DNA from: Enterococcus_K sp051713825
GTDB taxonomy: Bacteria; Bacillota; Bacilli; Lactobacillales; Enterococcaceae
Direction: 5' to 3'
DNA length: 64,000 nucleotides
Assembly (NCBI RefSeq): GCF_051713825.1
Contig: NZ_JBIOQR010000001.1
Span: forward strand, 3,596,001 to 3,660,000
In this document: piece by piece, positions 15,915 to 23,378 of the stretch
Numbering within the stretch: the stretch's first letter is position 1
Layout of the letters: each line of letters starts with the position of its first letter
The notes under the pieces: generated by a model
Databases searched by the model: none
What the model was told of the DNA's origin: nothing
What the model saw: only the letters and a program-made list of their open reading frames with translations
Position numbers and translations under genes: made by a program

Positions 15915-17324
15915 TTATTCAACTAAAGTCGCGCCGTTCGACTCAATCACTTCTTTATACCAATAGAAGCTTTTTTTCTTATAACGATTCAATGTACCAC
16001 TACCATCTTCTTGTCTATCAACATAAATCATCCCGTATCGTTTTTTCAACTCTGCTGTTGTGAAGCTGACCAAATCAATACAGCCCCAAGAAGTATAACC
16101 CATAATCTCAACGCCATCTTTAATTGCTTCACTGACCTGTACAAGATGGTCATTCATATATTGAATACGATACTCATCATTCACCGTTTTTGAACCATCA
16201 GAAAGCTCAACTAACTTATCAATTGCTCCTAACCCATTTTCCACGATAAAGACCGGCTTTTGGTAGCGATCATAGAGATTATTTAAATAGTAACGCAAGC
16301 CTTCTGGATCAATTTGCCAGCCCCATTCACTAGCCGTAAGATACGGGTTCGGTACGCCACCTAGAATATTGCCTTCGCCAGTCTCTTGGTTTGGATCTGT
16401 TGACTCACACGTGGACATGTAATAGCTAAAGGAAATAAAATCAACCGTTTCTTTCAGTGAAGCCAAATCATCTTCTGTCATTTCCAGTTGAATGTCCTGC
16501 TCTTCAAAGAAACGTTTCGTATAACTTGGATAATATCCGCGAACCTGAATGTCCGAGAAATAATAATTTTCTCGTTCCGTTTCTAAGGCTTTTAGAACAT
16601 CTTTTGGTGCAGGTGTTAGTGGATAAATGGGCATCCCTAAGACCATACAACCAATCTGTGCATCGGGGATAATCTCATGGCAAGCTTTTACCGCCTTGGC
16701 ACTTGCGACTAGCTCATGATGAATCGCTTGGTAGATATCTTGTTTACTCAACTCCTCTAGTGGCGTATAAATGCCACCACTTAGAAAGGGCGCATGGGTA
16801 ATCGAATTAATTTCATTAAATGTCAGCCAATACTTCACTTTATCCTTATAACGCGCAAACACAGTCCGCGCATAATGCTCAAAGAACCCAATTAATTTCC
16901 GACTACGCCACCCATCATAAGTAGTTGATAGATGTAACGGAGTTTCATAGTGAGACAGGGTTACTAGAGGCTCTATTCCATACTTTGCACATTCTTCAAA
17001 TACTCGCTCATAAAAGGCTAACCCGGCTTCATTTGGCTCCGTTTCATCTCCATTTGGAAAGATTCTTGACCAAGCAATCGATAGGCGAAACACTTTAAAC
17101 CCCATCTCTGCAAATAAACGAATATCCTCTTTATATCGATGATAAAAATCAATCCCCACCAACTTTAGATTATCAGACGTTGGCTCACTAGTCGGACGAC
17201 CTTTCCATCCATGAGGCGCGACATCCTCGACACTCAAGCCTTTACCATCTTCCAAATAAGCACCCTCTGCTTGGTTGGCTGCAATGGCGCCACCCCATAA
17301 AAAATTCTCTGGAAATCTACTCAT
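15915..17324 (-). CDS. bglA: 6-phospho-beta-glucosidase, GH1
   Basis: 469 residues of the GH1 fold, starting MSRFPENFLWGGAIAANQAE. It hydrolyses phosphorylated beta-glucosides delivered by the PTS to glucose-6-phosphate and an aglycone or glucose. The acid/base Glu is in WLTFNEIN and the nucleophile Glu in FIVENGLG. The C-terminal WGCIDLVSFTTAELKKRYG holds the Ser and Lys-x-Tyr that bind the 6-phosphate. Start chosen at 17324 because TTAGGAGAAGAGAAA precedes it; the longer frame would overlap the upstream gene. 16 bases after the permease gene. Confidence 0.93.
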   Translation of the reverse strand: MSRFPENFLWGGAIAANQAEGAYLEDGKGLSVEDVAPHGWKGRPTSEPTSDNLKLVGIDFYHRYKEDIRLFAEMGFKVFRLSIAWSRIFPNGDETEPNEAGLAFYERVFEECAKYGIEPLVTLSHYETPLHLSTTYDGWRSRKLIGFFEHYARTVFARYKDKVKYWLTFNEINSITHAPFLSGGIYTPLEELSKQDIYQAIHHELVASAKAVKACHEIIPDAQIGCMVLGMPIYPLTPAPKDVLKALETERENYYFSDIQVRGYYPSYTKRFFEEQDIQLEMTEDDLASLKETVDFISFSYYMSTCESTDPNQETGEGNILGGVPNPYLTASEWGWQIDPEGLRYYLNNLYDRYQKPVFIVENGLGAIDKLVELSDGSKTVNDEYRIQYMNDHLVQVSEAIKDGVEIMGYTSWGCIDLVSFTTAELKKRYGMIYVDRQEDGSGTLNRYKKKSFYWYKEVIESNGATLVE

Positions 17325-17340
17325 TTTCTCTTCTCCTAAC

Positions 17341-19197
17341 TTAGACCACATAGATGATTGTTTCATTTTCAGTGGCTGTCTTCATCTCATCTTTTGCTAC
17401 AATTTCAATATAATCCTTGGAATTAGTAACGACGATTGGTGTGATAGTATCATAGCCAGCTGCTTTAATTTTTTCGAAATCGGCGTTTAATAAAAGCTGA
17501 CCCGTTTCAATACGCTCCCCATTCTCAACAAAGCTTTCAAAATATTTTCCTTCTAATTCCACCGTATCAATACCAACATGAATCAATAACTCAATACCTG
17601 AATCACTTACTAGCCCAATCGCATGTTTGGTCGGAAAAACGGCAGCAACTGTCCCGCTAAATGGCGCAACTATTTGATTGGACGTCGGAAGAATAGCGAT
17701 TCCTTCTCCCATCATTTTGCTAGAAAACGCCGAATCATTAACTTTTTCTAGAGGAACAACCGCTCCTTTAACAGGGGTAACTATTTTTTTCGGGTTATGA
17801 CTGCCACCTTCAATAGAAGAAGGCACAACTGCTGATTCAACCACGTCCACCTCTTCGTCGATTCCAAATACCAGCGTTAAAACGAAGGTAATAATAATTG
17901 AAGCAATCGCCACAATCACCGCATTAATGATATTGCCATTACCTACTCCGCCAATAAATTGAGGAAGCGCAACAAGTGAAGGCACCGCAAACGCATAAGA
18001 TTCAAGCCCCGTGAAGCCCATATAAATACCACAAAGACCACCAGCAATCATCGCTGCATAAAGAGGTTTTTTATATTTTAACGTCACACCATATAACGCA
18101 GGCTCCGTCACACCAGCTAACAAGGCTGAGATTCCAGCCGCCATAGCGACCGTTTTCGTATTGTTATCTTTGGCTTTAAAGGCAACTGCTAAAGACGCTG
18201 AGCCTTGTGCCAAGTTAGCGGCTAACATCGCTGGCAAAATTAAAACGTCTGGATTTTGAACAGAGGCAATTAAGAAAATTGGCGCAAATGCCCAGTGCAT
18301 CCCGGTCATAACGATTAGCGGCATCAATGCGCCCATAATTCCTAATGCTAAGAAACCAGCTTTCCCTTGAATCCATAAGATGACCGTTGACAACAGCTCC
18401 CCAGCATATGTCCCTAGAGGTCCCACCACGACTAACGCTAAAATACCTGAAATAACAATTACTAATAATGGTTTTAGAAAACTTTTCAAAACAGTTGGAA
18501 TGATTTTATCAAAAAATCCTTCGATATATTGCATCAACCAAACCATCATAAGGATTGGAATCACCGATGAACTGTAAGTAGCCAGAGTAATCGGCAAGCC
18601 GAAAATGCTGACTGCATCACCCGTTGTAACCATCGCAATAAAGTTAGGATGTAACATAATCCCACCGATAGTCACGGCTAACATCGGCGTTACACCAAAT
18701 TTTTGGGCTGCTGTATACGCGAGCATTACTGGCATAAAATAAAACGGTGCATCACCGAAAAAAGCCAGCACTTGATAGCTCTGTGACGTCTCACTTAGCC
18801 AACCTAATAAAGGCAATAAAATTAAGATAACCTTGATCATACCCCCGCCAATAAGAGCCGGAATTAACGGCGACATGCAGCCAGAAATTACATCTACAAA
18901 GGCATCAAAAACGTTCTTTTTTTCTTTCGCTTCTGATACTGATTGAGTCGTAAAGTTTCCAAGTTTACTCAGTTCTTTGTAGTAGTTAGCCACATCATTG
19001 CCCATGATAATTTGATATTGACCCCCTTTTTTCATGACACCCATGACCCCTGGAATTTTTTTGATTTGTTCATCATTTACTACGGTTTCATTTTTTAAGA
19101 CAAAACGTAAACGAGTCATACAATGCGTGACCGATTGAATATTTTCTTTATCCCCAACATGTTGTAAAATCTCTTTTGCTGATTCTGAATAATTCAT
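17341..19197 (-). CDS. bglP: PTS beta-glucoside permease EIIBCA
   Basis: 618 residues. EIIB (1-85) carries the phosphorylated Cys in THCMTRLRF. EIIC (~100-440) has about ten membrane helices with GVTEPALYGV, the sugar-binding motif. EIIA (~470-618) has the active His in LLIHVGIDTVEL. Domain order B-C-A is that of BglP/BglF. It imports and phosphorylates aryl-beta-glucosides or cellobiose-type sugars. ATG 19197 follows AGGAGGAGAAAAA. Lies between licT and the phospho-glucosidase; its leader bears an antiterminator target. Confidence 0.95.
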   Translation of the reverse strand: MNYSESAKEILQHVGDKENIQSVTHCMTRLRFVLKNETVVNDEQIKKIPGVMGVMKKGGQYQIIMGNDVANYYKELSKLGNFTTQSVSEAKEKKNVFDAFVDVISGCMSPLIPALIGGGMIKVILILLPLLGWLSETSQSYQVLAFFGDAPFYFMPVMLAYTAAQKFGVTPMLAVTIGGIMLHPNFIAMVTTGDAVSIFGLPITLATYSSSVIPILMMVWLMQYIEGFFDKIIPTVLKSFLKPLLVIVISGILALVVVGPLGTYAGELLSTVILWIQGKAGFLALGIMGALMPLIVMTGMHWAFAPIFLIASVQNPDVLILPAMLAANLAQGSASLAVAFKAKDNNTKTVAMAAGISALLAGVTEPALYGVTLKYKKPLYAAMIAGGLCGIYMGFTGLESYAFAVPSLVALPQFIGGVGNGNIINAVIVAIASIIITFVLTLVFGIDEEVDVVESAVVPSSIEGGSHNPKKIVTPVKGAVVPLEKVNDSAFSSKMMGEGIAILPTSNQIVAPFSGTVAAVFPTKHAIGLVSDSGIELLIHVGIDTVELEGKYFESFVENGERIETGQLLLNADFEKIKAAGYDTITPIVVTNSKDYIEIVAKDEMKTATENETIIYVV

Positions 19198-19212
19198 TTT
19201 TTCTCCTCCTAA

Positions 19213-19282
19213 TAAAAAACGACCCAAAACAAGCTGATTACTCAGCGTTGTCTTAGGTCATGCTCCGTTTGGATAACAATCC
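19213..19282 (-). promoter_or_regulatory. Ribonucleic antiterminator (RAT) and overlapping terminator before bglP
   Basis: Minus-strand GGATTGTTA-...-GCATGACCTAAG (19252-19282) matches the RAT consensus bound by BglG/LicT. Its 3' half overlaps a terminator whose arms are GACCTAAGACAA and TTGTTTTGGGTC, ending GTTTTTT (19213-19259). Bound LicT would prevent the terminator from forming. Confidence 0.85.
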
Positions 19283-19290
19283 TATTTTCA

Positions 19291-20124
19291 TTATAAATTT
19301 TTTGTGATTCGTCGAATATGTACCGTAAGATAGAGAATTTCTGTGCAGCTCAACTCATACTCGTGTTGCACCTTAACGAACTCCTTAATCTTCAGGGCAC
19401 ATTGATACTCCTTTTGATACTTTTTCTTCATCATTTCTAGTAACTCGGCATCCGTATCTTCGTAGTGATCGCCTAACAATAACCGTTGCGCGAAAAACTT
19501 TACATGGGTAATGAAACGATAGTAATCTAACGAACTCTCATCAAATTCCGTTCGATAAAACTCTTTGACAATCTGCTCCACTTGTTTGGTAATTTCAGCA
19601 ATCCCATACGCCAGCCCATCGCCTTGCGACATTTCTGCATTCACAAAATGGGTTGCAATAAAGGCCGCTTCATCGATTTCAAGACTCACCTTCAGCTCAT
19701 TTCGAATCAACTCTATCGCTTTTTCACCAATCACATATTCATCAGGATAGAACCTCGCAATGTCCCATCTCAAAGGATTTTTCAAAATAATTCCTTCTTC
19801 ATACCGCTCAATCGTTGAATGAATATGATCTGTTAAATTCACATAAATAATTTCATTCAGCTGTTTGCCTAGCTTGATTTTACCAAAGTTAATGATTTTT
19901 TCGGCAACCAAAATTTGCTCCATAGGGACCGCAATCATCAGCTCCGTAAATTTACTTTGAGCCGCCTTGTCATGTAAGATAAAGGTTTTTTCGATACTTT
20001 CTATTTCAACACGATCACCTTTTTTCTTACCAAAAGCAATCCCCTTACCCATTAATAAGACATCTAACCCCTTACTGTTACTAGATATTACTGTATTATT
20101 GTTTAGCACTCGTTTTATGATCAT
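19291..20124 (-). CDS. licT: BglG/LicT family transcription antiterminator
   Basis: 277 residues: a CAT RNA-binding domain (MIIKRVLNNNTVISSN, GKGIAFGKKKGD) at 1-56, then two PRD domains, with His in NLTDHIHSTIERY (PRD1) and in AAFIATHFVNAEM and LTVHIRRI (PRD2), the sites phosphorylated by EII and HPr. In the presence of substrate it binds RAT RNA and lets transcription proceed. ATG 20124 has GAGAGGG seven bases upstream. First gene of licT-bglP-bglA; it is itself preceded by a RAT-terminator, so it is autoregulated. Confidence 0.93.
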   Translation of the reverse strand: MIIKRVLNNNTVISSNSKGLDVLLMGKGIAFGKKKGDRVEIESIEKTFILHDKAAQSKFTELMIAVPMEQILVAEKIINFGKIKLGKQLNEIIYVNLTDHIHSTIERYEEGIILKNPLRWDIARFYPDEYVIGEKAIELIRNELKVSLEIDEAAFIATHFVNAEMSQGDGLAYGIAEITKQVEQIVKEFYRTEFDESSLDYYRFITHVKFFAQRLLLGDHYEDTDAELLEMMKKKYQKEYQCALKIKEFVKVQHEYELSCTEILYLTVHIRRITKNL

Positions 20125-20152
20125 AATTACCCTCTCGCTAACCATTGCAATA

Positions 20153-20290
20153 AAAAAGCCCACTTACCTGCACTTCATTCCTGTGCAACGTAAATAGGTC
20201 CTGCTCACATCTCTGTGATAACATCCACTCTTCAACATTTGAATCTCTTATACATTAAGGTTCGTCCTGCTTACCCGAAGTAATAACATC
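20153..20290 (-). promoter_or_regulatory. licT leader with two RAT-like elements and a terminator
   Basis: Minus strand: GATGTTATTAC-TTCGG-GTAAGCAGGAC at 20264-20290 and GGATGTTATCAC-AGAGAT-GTGAGCAGGACC at 20195-20226, two RAT-like stem-loops. The second overlaps a terminator with arms CCTATTTACGTTGCAC and GTGCAGGTAAGTGGG, ending CTTTTTT (20153-20199). The first is enclosed by TTAAGGTT and AACCTTAA instead. Two RATs in one leader is unusual. Confidence 0.7.
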
Positions 20291-20304
20291 TAACCTTAAA
20301 CCAA

Positions 20305-20333
20305 ATCTTATCATTATCTGAAACCGATGTCAA
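20305..20333 (-). promoter_or_regulatory. Promoter of the licT-bglP-bglA operon
   Basis: Minus strand TTGACA, 17-base spacer, TAAGAT. The start would fall just before the first RAT-like element. An imperfect cre-like AAAACGCTTT lies about 30 bases further upstream; too degenerate to call. Confidence 0.8.
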
Positions 20334-20441
20334 TCCGCTTTTTTGATTCCAGGTTATCAAAGCGTTTTATTTTAGGCTGTCACTGCGACTAGGGGTGATC
20401 GCTAGTTTATATTTTTTTAACACAAAAACAGAAACTACTGT

Positions 20442-20488
20442 AAAAAAAAACAGCCCAGACTGTGATTTTCTTTAACAGCTGGCTGTTC
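20442..20488 (-). terminator. Terminator after truA
   Basis: AACAGCC and GGCTGTT bracket an imperfect stem, followed by nine T on the minus strand. Confidence 0.75.
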
Positions 20489-20528
20489 TTCTTTTAGATA
20501 CTTATTGTTGAACATCTGACCTTCTCTC

Positions 20529-21266
20529 TCAATACTCCACCCTATCCAAAAATAGCGCATGCGCGGGCACGGTCTCGCCTGCATCTTTTCTGACCTTGGA
20601 TTCTAGCACTTCATCAATCACTGAGACGTCCAGTTTTCCCAAACCGATTTCTATCAATGTGCCCGTTAAAATACGCACCATTTTATGCAAGAAGCCATTA
20701 CCTTCAAACACAAAATGCAGCTGGTCACCTTCTTCTTGAATCGTCAGTTGACGAATGGTCCGTGTCGTTGATTTTTTCGTTTTTTTCAAAGCAGAAAAGC
20801 CGATAAAATCATGTGTCCCTATCAATTTTTCGCAAGCTTGCTTCATTTTTTCTCTATCCAATGGTTGGGCAACATGAAAGCTGTAGTTTCTGTTCAAAGC
20901 AGAAGGGACCTCATGATTCCACACATAATAACTATATTGTTTTCCTTGCGCGTTATAACGCGCATGGAATCTGTCAGCCACCTCTTCAACTTCTTTTACG
21001 ACAATATCACGTGGCAAATAACGATTAAAAAAGGTGCGCATGGCTTCAACAGAGAGTTCTGTCTCTGTCTTAAAATTCGCCACTTGGCCTCTCGCATGCG
21101 TTCCTGCATCCGTTCGACCTGACCCGATAATTTCAATCGTTTCTCCTGTCATCTGCGCAATTACGCTCTCTATTTTTCCTTGAATCGTTTTATCAGAATC
21201 ACCTAGTCGTTGCCACCCTAAGTAACGTTTCCCATCGTACTCAATCGTTAATTTGATATTTCGCAT
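20529..21266 (-). CDS. truA: tRNA pseudouridine(38-40) synthase TruA
   Basis: 245 residues, full length. It isomerises uridines 38-40 in the anticodon stem of many tRNAs. The catalytic Asp lies in GSGRTDAGTHARGQVANF, and KQYSYYVWN, FHVAQPLD and FLHKMVRILTGTLIEIG are conserved family segments. GGAGGAATAATCAC precedes ATG. It follows the DUF3885 gene by 57 bases and may be read with it. Confidence 0.97.
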   Translation of the reverse strand: MRNIKLTIEYDGKRYLGWQRLGDSDKTIQGKIESVIAQMTGETIEIIGSGRTDAGTHARGQVANFKTETELSVEAMRTFFNRYLPRDIVVKEVEEVADRFHARYNAQGKQYSYYVWNHEVPSALNRNYSFHVAQPLDREKMKQACEKLIGTHDFIGFSALKKTKKSTTRTIRQLTIQEEGDQLHFVFEGNGFLHKMVRILTGTLIEIGLGKLDVSVIDEVLESKVRKDAGETVPAHALFLDRVEY

Positions 21267-21323
21267 GTGATTATTCCTCCATTTGTCTCATTCAGCGAGT
21301 GATGTTCTTTTCTTTTAAGCACT

Positions 21324-21995
21324 TTATTTTCTAAAACGTATCCCATACGGCGAATCAATGATTTCATAGTCTTGTTTTTCCATCATTTTTGTATAGTGAT
21401 CGACTCTTTCTTTGCAGAAGTTTAATAAGGCATGATAATCCTCTTTTCTCCGACAGTAAATATCACAGCCTCGATCATCATAGACATCAATCAGAATATC
21501 CTTATCTGGATTCAACAAAACCACAGTATTACTTATTTTTGAAATTGTTTGATTATACGGCCGAAAATCTTGATATACAGAAGAAATAACCAATTTGTAC
21601 AACTCACTTGGATGATTGATGGAACAGCGAACCGTTCTTAACATAGTCTCTTCCTGATCTTCTGCTGTACAAAAAACAAAATGATCCTTAACAATTTGTG
21701 ATTGTCGAATGAATCTCCTTAATTGTTTTGGGTTATAGACATATTCAAAAAGAAGCACCTCTGAGGCATCTTTAAAAATAAAATCAATCATTGTTTTGAC
21801 AAATTCGCTGGTTTTTTTTAAGACTTCTCTAGTAATTTTATCCCCATCTTTTAGATAAAAATAAGAAAGGTTCATTCGCATATGGTAAGCACGTGTCCCA
21901 TCAAACGTTAGAAATTTCTCCGGTTCATAGGCAAACTCACAGATATACGCTTTTTGTAGCTGTTCGGTCAGCTGTTGTATTAATTGTTGTGTCAT
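21324..21995 (-). CDS. DUF3885 domain protein
   Basis: 223 residues, soluble, no signal peptide. The C-terminal half contains LIDVYDDRGCDIYC and a closing SPYGIRFRK, which I associate with DUF3885, a family of unknown function in Firmicutes. The N-terminal half is unassigned. AGGAGGAAGTAA precedes ATG. Not obviously linked to its neighbours, apart from possible read-through into truA. Confidence 0.6.
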   Translation of the reverse strand: MTQQLIQQLTEQLQKAYICEFAYEPEKFLTFDGTRAYHMRMNLSYFYLKDGDKITREVLKKTSEFVKTMIDFIFKDASEVLLFEYVYNPKQLRRFIRQSQIVKDHFVFCTAEDQEETMLRTVRCSINHPSELYKLVISSVYQDFRPYNQTISKISNTVVLLNPDKDILIDVYDDRGCDIYCRRKEDYHALLNFCKERVDHYTKMMEKQDYEIIDSPYGIRFRK

Positions 21996-22062
21996 TTACT
22001 TCCTCCTGTTGTATTTCTATCTCATGATAGCACATTCTCTGGCGGTTCTACCGAATTTGTTC

Positions 22063-22113
22063 AAAAAAATATCTTTCAAAAGGTTAGCGCAAACACCACC
22101 CTTTGAAAGATAT
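22063..22113 (-). terminator. Terminator of the OFA/reductase operon
   Basis: ATATCTTTCAAAGG and CCTTTTGAAAGATAT (one bulged base) form a long stem that ends in TTTTTT on the minus strand, 15 bases after the transporter stop. Confidence 0.85.
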
Positions 22114-22127
22114 ACGTTAGTCATACT

Positions 22128-23357
22128 TTATTTTGCAAGAACACGGTTTTTGGCTTGTTTCTTTAATTGAACATAAACCAAGTTTAAAACAAAACCAATC
22201 GCAGCAATCCCAATGGCTACATAAAAAGCATTGGTAAAGTCTCCTTCCTTTGAAGCCGCCATACTAACTGCTACTCGAGGTCCGAAGAAAGCCGCCGCAG
22301 AGTAACCACAGAAAACAATTCCGTAGTTCACACCTTGATTTTTAGGACCATAATTTTCCATAACAATCGGTGGAAAGACACCCATCACACCACCAAAACA
22401 GAGACCTAAAATGATAATTCCTAAGGCAAAACCGATTTGTGAAGAAAGGGTCACCAGTAATAAAAAGGCTACAATTACTACACCAAAAATAATACTTAAG
22501 GCATTGTTTCGACCAATTTTATCTGAGATAGTTCCCCAAATAACTCTTCCCATACAGTTACTTAACGAGTACAAGCTGACGTAAAAGGCTGCCGTGGTTG
22601 CAGAAATACCAAACATGCCTTGACCAATTACTGAGGCATTTGACGCAATCATCAATCCTGAGAAAGCGCCTGTAAACATCATGAAAAAGATTACGTAAAA
22701 TTGTGGCGTCTGAAGCATTTTTATCCAATTTTTATTTTCCATTCCTCCACCAGTCTTAGGTGTTGGCGGTGTCCAGCCCTCTGGTTGATAATTGGCTGGA
22801 GCAGATTTGATAAAGAAGCTAGCCACAGAAATAACAAACATGTAGGCAATTCCTAGAACACGAAACGCATGCAGTGCATCTTGCGCTTCTATCAGTAGGT
22901 TAACGATAGGCGCTGCAATAATCGCCGCACCTCCCATACCTGCTGTGATGATCCCAGAAGCCAACCCTCGTTTATCAGGGAACAAACGAATGGTATTACT
23001 TAAACATCCTGAGTAGGCTAACCCTTGACCGACTCCCCCGATTATGCCATAAGTTAAATACAGCATTTCCGGACTATTCGCTAATCCTGATAAGAAAAAG
23101 CCTAAGCCAAACAATAAACCACCCACTGCAATCGAGGCTTTTGCCCAGCCTTTATCCGTTAAAAAGCCTCCCAAAATCATGGGAATCGGACCGACAGCTG
23201 AATTAATCGTAAATGCTAGCATAATTTCTGCCATGCTCCAGCCTTTTAAGGCACTTAGAGGTCCTGCGAAAACACTAAACGCATAGATGGCTCCGGTACA
23301 TAATAAAACAGTTGTCGATGCTACTAATATAAGCCATCTGTTAATTGATTTATTCAT
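22128..23357 (-). CDS. OFA family MFS transporter (oxalate/formate antiporter type)
   Basis: 409 residues, 12 predicted membrane helices, beginning with the family hallmark RWLILVASTTVLLCTGAIY-AFSVFAGPL and including YGIIGGVGQGLAYSG and NCMGRVIWGTISDKIGRN. OFA transporters exchange or take up small carboxylates. It is the last gene of the reductase operon (21 bases after it), so it probably imports the organic acid electron acceptor or exports the reduced product. AGGAGGGGAAAA precedes ATG. Confidence 0.85.
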   Translation of the reverse strand: MNKSINRWLILVASTTVLLCTGAIYAFSVFAGPLSALKGWSMAEIMLAFTINSAVGPIPMILGGFLTDKGWAKASIAVGGLLFGLGFFLSGLANSPEMLYLTYGIIGGVGQGLAYSGCLSNTIRLFPDKRGLASGIITAGMGGAAIIAAPIVNLLIEAQDALHAFRVLGIAYMFVISVASFFIKSAPANYQPEGWTPPTPKTGGGMENKNWIKMLQTPQFYVIFFMMFTGAFSGLMIASNASVIGQGMFGISATTAAFYVSLYSLSNCMGRVIWGTISDKIGRNNALSIIFGVVIVAFLLLVTLSSQIGFALGIIILGLCFGGVMGVFPPIVMENYGPKNQGVNYGIVFCGYSAAAFFGPRVAVSMAASKEGDFTNAFYVAIGIAAIGFVLNLVYVQLKKQAKNRVLAK

Positions 23358-23378
23358 TTTTCCCCTCCTATTAAAATT

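Noticed and set aside
15898..16193. Plus-strand frames opposite the 6-phospho-beta-glucosidase gene
   Set aside because: Antisense shadows with no ribosome binding site.
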